NCBI GenBank assembly: GCA_963995505.1
Contig: OZ023192.1
Span: 2,386,001-2,450,000 of the forward strand
DNA length: 64,000 bases
Source of the DNA: Hypericum androsaemum
Lineage: Eukaryota > Streptophyta > Magnoliopsida > Malpighiales > Hypericaceae
Reading direction: 5' to 3'
The notes under the pieces are model-generated. The model did no database searches. It was not told the origin of the DNA and saw nothing but the letters and a program-made list of their open reading frames with translations. Below are positions 33,138 through 43,384 of this stretch, piece after piece. Positions within the stretch are counted from its first letter, which is position 1; each line of letters opens with the position of its first letter. The translations under genes were made by a program, and so were the position numbers.

Positions 33138-36100
33138 CCCCCCACAAGCGGGAATGTGCGGGTCAGTCATTCCCAGCTTGGAGATGAGTTCAGAATGACG
33201 AGAAGCAGGCAAGCCCTTAGTGAAGACATCTGCAAGTTGGATGTCAGTTGGGAGATGAAATGGCTTGAGGAGACCTTGTTGAATCTTTTCACGGACATAG
33301 TGACAATCAATCTCTATGTGCTTCGTGCGCTCATGAAAGACGGGATTTTCAGAGATGTAGATTGCACTTTGGTTGTCACAGAATAACTGAGCTGGTGTAG
33401 GAGTCGAAACCTGGAGTTCAGTAAGCAAATAGTATAGCCATTGAACTTCGCGAGCAGTAGAGGACATGGCCCTATATTCAGCTTCAGATGATGACAAAGA
33501 AATAGTGTCTTGTTTCTTGGCCTTCCAAGAAATGAGGGAATCGCCAAGAAAGATGGAGAACCCTGTAACAGATCTTCGAGTGTCCAAACAGCGAGCCCAA
33601 TTGCTGTCACAAAAAGCACGTAATTTGTCAGAGGAAGAAGTAGCTGGATAGAACAAACCAGCTCCTGGAGAACCTTTCAAATACTTTAGGACTCGATGAG
33701 CAGCTTTGAGGTGAATGTCTGTTGGCCTAGACATGAATTGGCTAAGTTGTTGAACAGCATACGTGATATCTGGATGAGTATTAGTTAGATAGATCAGACG
33801 ACCAATCAACCGGCGATACATAGAAGAAGTGATGGGATCATCGGGATCTATGTCCCAATCATCATCAGCATCCAGGGTAGGGTGATCATCAAGAGGAACT
33901 CCGGTATCTTCAAGAGTTAAATTCTGTTCTGCAGGTATAGAAACTGGTTTGCAGCCAAGAAAACCCGTGTCTTTCAGCAATTCAAGGGTGTATTTCTTCT
34001 GATTCAAGTGGAGACCTGCAGCAGATCGAATGATCTCAAGTTCAAGAAAGTATTGCAAGTCACCTAAATCTCTCAATTTCAGATGCTGATGTAAGAAGTC
34101 CTTGGCAGCAGATAATGTTTGAAGATTAGGACCTGCTAAAACGATGTCATCCACATAAACTAACAACACTGTGAAAGTATGATCAGATCCTTTAGTAAAG
34201 AGAGAGTGGTCTGAATGAGATTGGATGAAACCAAACTGAACCAATAAAGATGTTAACTTGGCAAACCATTGTCTGCTGGCTTGTTTAAGGCCATATAAAG
34301 ATTTTTGGAGTTTGCATACCATGCCCTTATGCTGTGGAGAAACAAGAAGACCAGGAGGAGGTTCCATGTATACTTCCTCAGTGAGATCACCATTCAGAAA
34401 AGCATTATTAACATCAAGTTGTTGCAAATACCAACCATGAGAAACTGCAACAGCAAGCAGGGTACGAACACTAGTTAACTTTGCCACTGGAGAAAAAGTA
34501 TCCAAGAAGTCAATACCAAAAATCTGTGTGTATCCTTTCGCCACAAGTCGGGCCTTAAATCTCTCAATACTACCATCAGCTTTATGCTTTATTTTGTACA
34601 CCCATTTGCATTTCACGGTCTTCTTACCAACGGGAAGGTGCACTAGCTCCCAGGTCTTGTTTGATTGCAAAGCAGCAAGTTCAAACTCCATGGCATTAAC
34701 CCAACACTGTTGTTTAATGGCTTCAGAGTAGGTTCTAGGTTCTACAGCAGTCAAAACACTTACAGAAAAAACTCTATGATGATGAGAAAGATTTTCAAGA
34801 CTAAAGAATGAGGAAATATGATAAGGAGTAGAGATCTTGCCTGAAGATGACTTGGTGATTGTAGTGTTACAAACATAATCAGCTAAATAAGCTGGAGGAG
34901 CTCGACTCCTATGTTCACGAGCTGCAGGGACATCGGAGGAAGAGGGTTGAATAGATGGTGGGGAATGTGAGAATGCAGGGCCCCTAACTGGTGAGTATGC
35001 TACGGGGGAAGATGGAGATACTATCATAGGTGCTGGGGATATAGTGGAGGGAGAAGATGGAGGTATAGATGGTTGTATGGGGTCATGAAAGGATGTGTAA
35101 TCTGTAGGCATATCAGTAAGTGGAGTAGCAGATGGAAGAACCAAATCTGTAGGGTCATAAGGCTGAAAAATGGTGGGATTATACATGTGTGTATGCTTGA
35201 AAGGGAAAACATCCTCATAGAATACCACATCACGACTAAAAACAATTGCCTGATTTTCAAGACTATAAAGTTTATAGCCCTTGACTCCAGGGGGTATTCC
35301 AAGAAACAAGAATGGAGTAGCTCTTGGATCAAATTTTGTTCTCCCATGTTGCAAAGTGGAAGCATAGCATAGGCATCCGAAGACACGCAAATGGTTCAAC
35401 TTTGGCGATTGGTTATGCAGCATGTCAAAAGGAGTTTTGTTGTTTAAAGATGCGGCAGGTGTTCTGTTAATAAGATATGTTGCATGTAGAACACAATCAC
35501 TCCAGAAAACTAAAGGCAAATGAGCTTGAATGCACAATGATCTAGCTACATTCAAAATATGCTGATGTTTCCTCTCAACTCTCCCATTTTGTTGGGGAGT
35601 TTGAACACAAGAAAATTCGTGGTGTATGCCTTTTTGCTGGAAAAATTGAGTCATAAAGAACTCTTGACCTTGATCACTTCTAATGGTTTTAACTTTAGTA
35701 GAAAATTGAGTCTCTACCATTGCACAGAATTGTTCTAGCAAGGGTCGAGCTTCACTTTTGTTTTTCATCAGAAAAGTCCACAAACTTCGAGTATGATCAT
35801 CCACAACAGTCAAGAAATAGAAATAACCATCATATGAAGGAATGTTATACTTTCCCCAAATATCCACATGTATAATATCAAATCGATTAACAGCAGTGGT
35901 GTGACTAAGAGGAAAAGGAAGCCGTTTGTGCTTAGCTAAGTGACAAACACTGCAAGGATTAGGAATCTTAATATCTATGCTAGGTTCTAGTTTCTGCAAC
36001 AACTGTAACTTAGAGGAAGGTATGTGGCCTAAACGAGAATGCCAAATAGCTAGTTCAGTATGCACAATCTGTGAGTTAGCTGCAGATTTAGGGAAAGTAG

Positions 36101-37727
36101 AAAGGTTAACTTGATGTCCTGCTTGTAGTAGATATAGCCCATTTGTAACACTAGCTTTACCAATCATCTTCAGGGTAGCTTGGTCCTGCAAAATACAATG
36201 ATCTGCTGTGAAATGAGCTGAGTAAGTTGAAGATCGAAAAAACTGACTTATGGATAGGAGGTTGAAGCTAAAAGTGGGAACATGTAACACATTAGTGAGT
36301 TGGATATGATCAGTCAACTGGACAGTACCAATGTGAGTAGCCTGGGCTTTAAAACCAGTAGGAAGCAAGATATGGATGTCACTTAAAGGCTGGCAACTAA
36401 CAAAGAACTCTAAAGAACATGAAATATGGTCAGTAGCTCCTGTGTCTATGACCCAAGTTCTAGTGGAAATGGAGGATAAAGAACCAACAAATGAGGTGAT
36501 AACTTTACCTGACATGGAAGGAATGATAGGAGAAGTGAAATTGATTTGTGGCAGGTGACCAGTGGGGCCACCAGAAGATTGCCAATCAGTCTTACCTGGC
36601 AAGGAAGAGCGTTGATTCATGAGATTCATTACCATGTGCTGCTGCTCTGCACTCAAATGTAACCTGGACAGTTCCTGAGAGATCTCAGTTGTGCTCTGCT
36701 GGTTTGAAGGCGTGATACAACTTGCCATATTTGGACCACGAGGAGCAGGACCTTTGGTCTGTTCAGGTCTGGTCTGATACCTGGGCTTGTATCCAGGGGG
36801 ATAGCCGTGCTTCTTGTAACACTTATCAATAGTGTGTCCAAATAACCTGCAATAAGCACATTGCGGCTTTTGTTGCGAAGCATTCCAAAATTTCTTGTAT
36901 CCTTGTCCTTGAGCAGCCATTGAAGCTGACTCTGTTAAGGAATACGAATCAGATAGGACACCATGTGACATAGGACCAGGTCCAGACAAGAGAGGCATTG
37001 CATATTGTTGCTCATGCTGTTGAGCAAGGAACAGGACCCTGGCAAGCTCAGGAAGAGGATCAGCCAAAAGAATCTGAGATCTAACCCCAGAGTAGTTGTC
37101 ATTCAAACCCATCAAGAAACGAACAACTTGGTTAGTCTCATAATATCCTCTTACAGTGCGTATAGCCTCACAAGAATCATCTAAATCATCATCATCCGCA
37201 TCAGTATTAGCACATTTGCAATGGGGAACAGGCTGTAACTCCTCAAGTCTATCCCATATAGTTTGAAAACGTGTAAAGTAGTCATTAACAGACAGAGCAC
37301 CTTGCTTCAGGTTATGAATCTCTTCCCAAAGGTTGCAGATACGAATCGCATCACCTTTACCAAATCTCTGGTTTAAATTTTCCCAGACTGCGATAGCAGT
37401 ATCGAACCGATGCAGAGATTGTGCAATAGCGGGTTCAACAGATCTGATGATCCAATTAAGGACCATATTGTTGCAACGCTTCCAAGCAAGAAAGCGAGAG
37501 TCACTGCGTTTAGGAACTTTGACAGATCCATCCACGAACTGATCCTTGTTCTTACAACCTAGAGTAAGTAGCATAGATCTACTCCAGGAGTGATAGTTAG
37601 GTCCATTTAAGAGAGGACTTACAAGGATTTGTGAAGGAGTTTCACTGGCATGGAGATAATAGGGGCTTGCTTCATCTGCTGGCACGATTGCTTCACTCGC
37701 GAGTTCGGTCCTCACTAGGGGCTCCAT
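33132..37727 (-). CDS. Copia gag-pol polyprotein
   Basis: 1531-aa uninterrupted polyprotein, the length expected of a complete Copia element. Order: gag (LNGPNYHSWSRSMLLTL), CCHC zinc knuckle CAYCRLFGHTIDKC (~288), aspartic protease WVIDTGATDHIS (~425), GAG-pre-integrase WHSRLGHIPSSKL, integrase core with HVDIWGKY (~620), RSDQGQEF (~684) and NGRVERK (~719), reverse transcriptase with the catalytic YVDDIVLAG (~1190), and RNase H with CDSNWARC (~1378) and DNQSAIYI. Order protease-integrase-RT-RNase H marks Copia, not Gypsy. The frame ends PACGGY-stop, where the stop is formed by the first LTR bases. No disabling mutation is visible, so it may be autonomous. The last two-thirds also generate many shadow frames on the plus strand. 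Confidence 0.96.
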   Translation of the reverse strand: MEPLVRTELASEAIVPADEASPYYLHASETPSQILVSPLLNGPNYHSWSRSMLLTLGCKNKDQFVDGSVKVPKRSDSRFLAWKRCNNMVLNWIIRSVEPAIAQSLHRFDTAIAVWENLNQRFGKGDAIRICNLWEEIHNLKQGALSVNDYFTRFQTIWDRLEELQPVPHCKCANTDADDDDLDDSCEAIRTVRGYYETNQVVRFLMGLNDNYSGVRSQILLADPLPELARVLFLAQQHEQQYAMPLLSGPGPMSHGVLSDSYSLTESASMAAQGQGYKKFWNASQQKPQCAYCRLFGHTIDKCYKKHGYPPGYKPRYQTRPEQTKGPAPRGPNMASCITPSNQQSTTEISQELSRLHLSAEQQHMVMNLMNQRSSLPGKTDWQSSGGPTGHLPQINFTSPIIPSMSGKVITSFVGSLSSISTRTWVIDTGATDHISCSLEFFVSCQPLSDIHILLPTGFKAQATHIGTVQLTDHIQLTNVLHVPTFSFNLLSISQFFRSSTYSAHFTADHCILQDQATLKMIGKASVTNGLYLLQAGHQVNLSTFPKSAANSQIVHTELAIWHSRLGHIPSSKLQLLQKLEPSIDIKIPNPCSVCHLAKHKRLPFPLSHTTAVNRFDIIHVDIWGKYNIPSYDGYFYFLTVVDDHTRSLWTFLMKNKSEARPLLEQFCAMVETQFSTKVKTIRSDQGQEFFMTQFFQQKGIHHEFSCVQTPQQNGRVERKHQHILNVARSLCIQAHLPLVFWSDCVLHATYLINRTPAASLNNKTPFDMLHNQSPKLNHLRVFGCLCYASTLQHGRTKFDPRATPFLFLGIPPGVKGYKLYSLENQAIVFSRDVVFYEDVFPFKHTHMYNPTIFQPYDPTDLVLPSATPLTDMPTDYTSFHDPIQPSIPPSSPSTISPAPMIVSPSSPVAYSPVRGPAFSHSPPSIQPSSSDVPAAREHRSRAPPAYLADYVCNTTITKSSSGKISTPYHISSFFSLENLSHHHRVFSVSVLTAVEPRTYSEAIKQQCWVNAMEFELAALQSNKTWELVHLPVGKKTVKCKWVYKIKHKADGSIERFKARLVAKGYTQIFGIDFLDTFSPVAKLTSVRTLLAVAVSHGWYLQQLDVNNAFLNGDLTEEVYMEPPPGLLVSPQHKGMVCKLQKSLYGLKQASRQWFAKLTSLLVQFGFIQSHSDHSLFTKGSDHTFTVLLVYVDDIVLAGPNLQTLSAAKDFLHQHLKLRDLGDLQYFLELEIIRSAAGLHLNQKKYTLELLKDTGFLGCKPVSIPAEQNLTLEDTGVPLDDHPTLDADDDWDIDPDDPITSSMYRRLIGRLIYLTNTHPDITYAVQQLSQFMSRPTDIHLKAAHRVLKYLKGSPGAGLFYPATSSSDKLRAFCDSNWARCLDTRRSVTGFSIFLGDSLISWKAKKQDTISLSSSEAEYRAMSSTAREVQWLYYLLTELQVSTPTPAQLFCDNQSAIYISENPVFHERTKHIEIDCHYVREKIQQGLLKPFHLPTDIQLADVFTKGLPASRHSELISKLGMTDPHIPACGGY

Positions 37728-37773
37728 CGGTCAATCTTAAAGCTCCGAGGATCTCACCACAATCAGTAGTGGT

Positions 37774-37785
37774 GCTCTGATATCA
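37774..37785 (-). promoter_or_regulatory. Copia primer-binding site
   Basis: tgatatcagagc immediately inside the 5' LTR. It is complementary, with one mismatch, to the 3' end of initiator Met-tRNA and primes minus-strand cDNA synthesis. Confidence 0.85.
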
Positions 37786-38226
37786 TGTGAAAATTAATCT
37801 AAAAATGGCTTTTAGCTTGAGATGAGAAAGAGAAAGGGACAGTAGCTAGAGGTAGGAGAAGGCCTTTCTCTTTCATCATTTCAACTTGACCTACAAAGAT
37901 GGGGCTAGGAAGGTTTTATACTACCTTTACCTAGGCCACCTGGACAAACAAAAAAGAATCTTTAATTATCACTATACCAGCTGTCCTAACCAATTTTGTA
38001 TTCTAGCTCAGGATATGAAATTGAGTTGCATCAAGAGGGACCCACACATTCCCTATCATGATCTTGAATTGATCTGGCTGTACCCACCTTGGAGAAGGAA
38101 TATTCGAATAACTAAGAGAAGAAACAGGCTTGCTCAGAGTGTTACTGGCCTAATATGAAATGGGCTTGGTCCCATCTTCATATCCTTCACTGGAAGCGGG
38201 AAGAGGCGAAGAAGTAGATGTTAATA
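37786..38226 (-). repeat. 5' LTR of the Copia element
   Basis: 441 bp, same length as the other LTR and almost identical. It carries the element promoter on the minus strand. Confidence 0.95.
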
Positions 38227-38696
38227 CATCCTAGAGTTAATGTCACAAATGGGAATCCTTCGTCGTGGCGTAAATAAATAGAAAATCACTATTACTTCGA
38301 AGAACATCCTTCGATTCAGTATCACTATCACTATTGTTTTCTTCAATTAATTAATAAAACAGAATGGGAAAGTAGAAGATTAAATTTAAAAAAACAGCAG
38401 AAAAGACCTTCGTTGTCTTTGTCGATAGGTCCGTGGGACAATTGGGTCTTTTTAAGTTAGATTTTGCCCGAGAAAATATTAACTTCGACAACACAGACAC
38501 GAAAGTAACATTAACTATAAAGAATAACGGAATTTTCAAACAGATTACATCCGTCATTTGACCAAACACGAGCGCCATAAAACTTCTCATTTTTAAAAAA
38601 AATAGAGAAACCTCTATCCTACTATAATAAATAAAATATCCATTTTTCTCCGACAACGGAAAATGTCGAAAATACCTTTCCCTTTCCTCTTCACCT

Positions 38697-39026
38697 TCAC
38701 CAGACCGTCTTCACCTGAGCCTCGATGAGGTGGCCGGCTCGGATCTGGCCCATGACGGGGACCGAGACGGCGCGCTTGATCTCCATTACGAGGTCGGCAT
38801 TCGGCATGCATCGGAGGTTGCCGGCGGGACCGGGGTCGGAAACAAGGAGGCAATTGTCGCCGGTGTCCTCGGCGATCTTGGCCTGATTCGGGGAGTTGAC
38901 CTCGAGGATGGCTCCCCCGCGGAGCACCTGAGCCAGTCCTGCCTTGAGGGAGAAGGAAGGGGTCTGCTTCTTCATGACGCTGCCGCCGTTGGTGTAGAGC
39001 GTGACGGCGCCGTCGTCCTCCTCCAT
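38697..39026 (-). pseudogene. PDX1.2-like N-terminal fragment captured by the Helitron
   Basis: The frame from ATG 39026 encodes 109 aa: MEEDDGAVTLYTNGG, then FSLKAGLAQVLRGGAILEVN, NQAKIAEDTGD, LVMEIKRAVSVPVMGQIRAG and HLIEAQVKTVW-stop. This aligns with the first third of PDX1, the pyridoxal 5'-phosphate synthase synthase subunit, and best with the non-catalytic PDX1.2 type. The position of the catalytic lysine in PVMAKAR is Gln here. The remaining two-thirds of the (beta/alpha)8 barrel is missing and the match stops after EAQ, so it is a truncated capture rather than a working enzyme. PDX1 genes are commonly intronless, in line with the uninterrupted fragment. It runs opposite to the Helitron's own orientation. 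A TATA box lies about 50 bp upstream, so transcription is possible. Confidence 0.82.
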
Positions 39027-39075
39027 TGCTGCCGCTGCTAGGTGTTTGTGGAAACACCGCAAAGAGTATTAAGTG

Positions 39076-39084
39076 TATATATAA
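39076..39084 (-). promoter_or_regulatory. TATA box upstream of the PDX1-like fragment
   Basis: ttatatata on the minus strand, about 50-58 bp upstream of ATG 39026 and inside the Helitron. It suggests that part of the source gene's promoter was captured along with the coding part. Confidence 0.5.
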
Positions 39085-39821
39085 GTGGAATGCGGTGGAT
39101 GAATGATGGGAAGTAGTGAGGTTTCGAGAAGGTTCGGGGTAGTGGGAGGACAAGTGTAGAAACTTCGCTCACATTTCTTTCTTTCTTGCTTCTTCTTCTA
39201 CTTTGCTTTTCTTCTTGGACCTCTTAGTAAAGTGTGGGCTTGACGGGTTGGACACGTGGAAGCCTTTTACTTCCTTTTGATACATATGATATTTCCATTT
39301 TTTAGCATTATGCAAAAAGTTCAATTGGATAATTGGTTATACATATATAATATTGAGTAGTTCCTCTCGATAATTAATTCACAAGAGTAGAATTTAATGT
39401 CTCCAGGTCTCACCACTGAAAACACAGCTTTTTCAATAAGTTATAGGGAGACACAATTTATAAGTATATTTTTATCGTCAGGGTTTAGTTTGATTTGAAA
39501 AAATAGTGTAATTAAATATGTAAGAGAGTATCTTATTCATGTATAACTTAAAAAAAATAATAAACGATATATTTTGTAGATTTTGAATTATAACGGCACT
39601 CGCAACGCGCGTGCGTATTTGTTAGTGATTAATAAAGAAAAGAAAAGTATAGAGTCATTCAAAACTCTGATGGGATATCTATACTCAAACTATCTCACAA
39701 GTGGTTAAGACAAACCTAAATCTGTTCAATAATTCATACTTTATCTACAAATATGAGTGCCCACAATAGGCACCCAGAACACTCACTCTGTTGAGAATCT
39801 TACATCGTAATAACCTTAAGT

Positions 39822-40850
39822 ACATTATAGTCCATCAATACATCATCACAAATGTGCTTGGGAAGCAACGGTACAGAAGAACTTCATGGTATTACGACCA
39901 ATAAATTATCCCATCCACCCCTAATACCTCCACAGTGCCTTTCTATGAGCTCTTTCAGAGGAATGCTCATCTCCTCTTCAATAGTGCATGACTTGTTAAC
40001 ATGACCTCATACACAAAATAATTTTGTCCCAGAGTTGTTCTTCCTACCGAAACTTGCATACTACTCAGGCCCGCTGTAACGCCCCGTGATCCGACAGACT
40101 GTCTCCACAGACCAACACGGGTCTTTTCCAGCGTGCTTTGTCCTCACTCACACGCATCTTAGAAACTTCCCAAGAGGTCACCCATCCTGATCCAACTCCA
40201 GTCTAATAAAGTTTAACCTTGGAGTTCTTTCAAGATATGTGCCAGAAAATAAGGTGCACCTTGTTAATATGGATAGTACAAATCAAATCACTTAAGCATT
40301 TCAGACATAATAGATCATTAACGGGGTAACACATTCATCCCTCCTTAAATACGCAACGTTCTCGTTGCTCCAGACAGAACACAGAACAGTCCCAGAATCA
40401 TATTTGCTCTGATACCAAATATAACGCCCAGTAATACGACCGACTGTCTCCACAGACCAACACAAGTCTTTTTCAGCGTGCTTTGTTCTCACTCGCACGC
40501 ATCCTGGAAACTTCTCAAGAGGTCAACCATCCTGATTCTACTCTAGGCCAAGAATGTTTAACCTTAGAGTTCTCTCAAAATATGTGCGAGAAAAGAAGGT
40601 ACACCTTGTTGATATGGATAGTACCAATAAAATTACTTAAGTATTTCAGAAAGAACATATTGTTAATAGAGTATCACACCCGTGTGTTAAAATGGTGGGA
40701 GAGACATCAACAGGTTCCACATTTGTAACAGTGGTAGAACAGCCATACAAGCCTGCATTTGCAGGAAATGGTGGCTTCAATCTTGGTTTCCCTTGCCTTC
40801 CTTCGAGACTTTACAAAAGCTTCGCCTCTTCACCACAGACATAGGTGGGA
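39822..40850 (-). pseudogene. NDUFV1-like (complex I 51-kDa subunit) pseudogene, arm A
   Basis: Minus-strand homology to the mitochondrial NADH dehydrogenase flavoprotein 1, which binds FMN/NADH. It covers YVCGEE to the MDY-LK region and is split by the Cassandra TRIM (40075-40678) between the codons of TILRRG and PEWFASF. It has a stop inside the LL-SLEG segment (about 40810) and other lesions, and lacks the N-terminal nucleotide-binding part and the C-terminal iron-sulfur region. It pairs with the better preserved copy in arm B. Confidence 0.82.
40070..40683 (-). mobile_element. Cassandra-type TRIM, complete (two LTRs)
   Basis: 604-bp element (40075-40678) with two 259-bp LTRs (40075-40333 and 40420-40678) around an 86-bp interior. 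Next to the right LTR the interior has a perfect initiator-Met-tRNA primer site (tggtatcagagc on the minus strand, about 40408-40419) and next to the left LTR a purine tract (aaggagggatgaa). On the minus strand the LTR contains aggatgggtgacctcttggg and an upstream aactcc-aggttaa block that match the conserved 3' part of 5S rRNA, the signature of Cassandra. TSD cccgc (40070-40074) and cccgt (40679-40683). Confidence 0.9.
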
Positions 40851-42140
40851 CAAAATTATCCCATACAAGCTTCCCTGCATTCACACACAAACTTCATCGA
40901 CTCGGCCTTCAGCCCTCACATCAGTATGTGCTTCAATCTTTTCCTCGTGTTCATACTCACATGTCAGGATATCAAAAGCATTGGACGTAACCACTTTACC
41001 CATCGTCATGATAGATGCAATATCAGTTTTGGACTTACATGTCTCCCTCCTCACTAGATTCTTCGTATTGGACCTCTTATCATTATGATCAACTTCAATA
41101 TGTGTGCCCCTCTTTTAACTCCTTTCGGGTCTAATTGTAATTGCAGAGCAGGCCCGCTGCTTGCATCCCACCCTCTGAGTTTTGTGTGCACTTCCCCTCG
41201 CCCAGGTTTACCAGCAAATTATGATTTTCTAGCATTGAGATAAGAGATGGCCAGTAATCTTGCACGGAGAGTGGAATTCAAGCGAATTTTCATATACTAC
41301 CCCACCACGAGCTCTTGCCAGGGCGCTCTAGCATAATTTTATCCTACATGGTTTTAGATTAATCCACCTCTACATAATGATTATAGCTACGGTTCAAAGC
41401 ATCAAAGTCAGCTATGATGGGATTACAAAAAGCTCTAGCAAAATAAAAAATTATCGGAGAATGCTGTTGTTCAAGGCTTAGGCCGCTTAACTTTACCTAA
41501 ACTTTGAAAGAGAGGTGGACATTTTCGTAGGCAGAAAGTCACGGATCAAGGCATGAGGAAAATCATCCCGGGACTCAACCTTCAAGCTGTATTTTTCCAA
41601 ATCTGATTGCGATCATCCAAGGCACCTTCGTTGGCCATAACTTCAAGAGTAAACCACACAGCTCTTGCAATGACCAAGGCTTGGTGCCTTTTGGCATCGT
41701 AATCCGGACTATGAAAGAGATCCTTTTGCATGCCATGTCTGTTCTCTGTGGTAGCTCTCATCGATGATAGCTGAAAAATAGTTTTCCTTATACACCGGTT
41801 CTAAAAGAGAAACTTGCAATATCCATGGACCCTGCTAGAGCTGACCATTGCCTCATTTGAGTGCACCAAGGCAAATGCTGCTTGCCCTTGGCCGCTCCTT
41901 CATCACTAACCGTTGTTGTTCCATTGATTCACATCTCATTGCCTTTAGATAAATTGGAAGTTTGCTACCCACCTCCTGAAACTGATGATTGAGCCTGCCT
42001 GCGCAGATCAACCTAAGTCACCTCCATACGAGACTTCCTTCCAGCTGTATCAAACCCACACGATCACATATAACTCCCTTCACACACATTGGATTTCGTA
42101 TGACACTTGCTCGCTGCATCTCCATAGGAATCATGGACTC
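40851..42140. other. Arm A low-copy DNA, no intact gene
   Basis: Reverse complement of about 48050-49340. The minus strand has short phrases that look like decayed coding sequence (for example, YDAKRHQALVIARAVWFTLE and KGKQYLPWCTQM in the arm B reading), broken by stops in both copies. I do not recognise the source. Confidence 0.4.
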
Positions 42141-43305
42141 CCCTTCAACCCTATTATCTTACTGCCGTGTAATTTTGAGACTGTCCAGGAAGACGATGAT
42201 TAGCGACATGTCCCTGACCTGAGACATTCAAAGCAATAATCGTGGTTGTATCATCGGGTCCAGATATTTCCTCGCCTCCTGTCTCCTGTATATCGTGCCC
42301 ATTCAGACCAAACATGTCCCCTTCAAAAACCCTAATACCAACGTCCAATTGCCTAGTAGTGGTCGTCTAGTGAGTAGATTTTCAATGGATTGAGCATGCA
42401 CATGTGTTCTATTCTTCAAGAAATAAAAAATATAAAAAAGTTTTAATAATGTGGCATTGATCAAGCAAAGCATTATGGTGTAACGATATGATCTCTGAAA
42501 CTGGTGGAAAGCCTGATGTCCACAACCGGTGAAAGATTATGAGCATCCACCATTGGTGGTCGGTGCTCACGGGGAGTTTTGATTGCCTGATCACAAGGCC
42601 ACATGAAATTGCGTAGATGTTAGATCGTTTCCATGGGATGGCCGGAGCCTCCCCTCCTTACATTGGTGTTTTTGTGTTAAAGACCCTTATTCAAGTTTTC
42701 CAGTCGTGTGGTAAGGATCTTACCGGCCAGGGTAATCAGTGCCAAGTGCGGCTTGCCTAGCCAAAGCAATCAGCCGTGCAAAGAAGACCGAACAAACCTT
42801 AGTTCCCCTTTTTTTCCAAACCCTAGTCCTCCCAAACCCTCGAAAAACTTCTCTGTATGATAGACCATGATTTTGAAATATAATCATACAATCTTAGTAT
42901 TTCGTTACCCCAACGGCCGCAATTAAAATGTCATCAATTTATTTCCATACACTCTAAATACTTTTAGGTATAAACTTAGAAAGGGCGGTCCCATTATTAA
43001 TGTAAGAGTGATAATGCCACATACCGCTCTTTAATTATATAAATAAAAAATCCAAGTTCAAGACAATTTAAACAAAACTCTATTTGTTACTATTCTATAA
43101 AACGATGGAAATATATGCATACAAATATAACTATAGTCTTTTGATGGAAAATAAAAAGACTATAATAGAGAAACTGCGGAAGTCCTAAATAACCACTTAA
43201 AAAAAGGAAAGTACGGAAAGAAAAAATTAAGGAAATTTCATTAATATAGCCTTATGGCAAATAAGGAAGGTACAACATACACTTATCAGAGAAACTCAAA
43301 TATTA
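42141..43305. other. Upstream region of MYB copy 2
   Basis: No gene supported. An open frame at 42348-42154 (minus) is conserved in the duplicate but recognises no family. From about 42850 onward the sequence is the MYB upstream region shared with copies 1 and 3. Confidence 0.5.
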
Positions 43306-43313
43306 CTATAAAA
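43306..43313 (+). promoter_or_regulatory. TATA box of MYB copy 2
   Basis: ctataaaa then cccaccc, 79 bp upstream of the ATG. Same context as the other MYB copies. Confidence 0.7.
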
Positions 43314-43384
43314 CCCACCCACCCCTAATTGCCTTCCACACCAATATTCTCTCTTCTTCCCCTCTAGCAAATACGATAAGCAGT

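Larger units (their letters stand above)
32692..38231 (-). mobile_element. Intact Ty1/Copia LTR retrotransposon
   Basis: 5530-bp element (32697-38226) flanked by catcc at 32692-32696 and 38227-38231. It has two 441-bp LTRs, a single uninterrupted polyprotein frame, a primer-binding site tgatatcagagc (minus, 37785-37774; one base from the usual initiator-Met-tRNA match tggtatcagagc) and a G-rich polypurine tract (tgtgggggg) abutting the 3' LTR. The LTRs start TATTAAC rather than the usual TG in the sense orientation, in both copies. Arm B carries the unoccupied site (ggaccatcctagagtt). Confidence 0.96.
38617..39625 (+). mobile_element. Non-autonomous Helitron carrying a PDX1-like fragment
   Basis: 1009-bp insertion with Helitron structure. 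The 5' end is TCCTACTATAATAAATAAAA. The 3' end has an 8-bp hairpin (gcactcgc 39596-39603 with gcgcgtgc 39607-39614, one mismatch), 11 nt before the terminus gtatttgttag (CTRR-like, here TTAG). Flanking host bases are A on the left and T on the right. The unoccupied site is in arm B (reverse complement of about 50205-50220: cctcta/tgatta), which fixes both ends. No TSD is present, as expected. No Rep/helicase frame, so it depends on an autonomous partner. Confidence 0.9.
32031..42140. repeat. Inverted duplication, arm A
   Basis: Reverse complement of arm B (about 48050-51245). It is 10.1 kb long only because it carries a 5530-bp Copia element, a 1009-bp Helitron and a complete Cassandra TRIM where arm B has a solo LTR. 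Removing these leaves about 3.2 kb, equal to arm B. Its backbone holds an NDUFV1-like pseudogene and low-copy DNA without an intact gene. Confidence 0.88.

Noticed and set aside
38697..39062. Functional PDX1 gene
   Set aside because: Only the first third is present, the catalytic lysine position is changed and the fragment lies inside a Helitron.
41985..42348. ORFs of 60-77 aa repeated at 57694-58053
   Set aside because: Conservation is explained by the segmental duplication. No domain, promoter or codon evidence for a gene.
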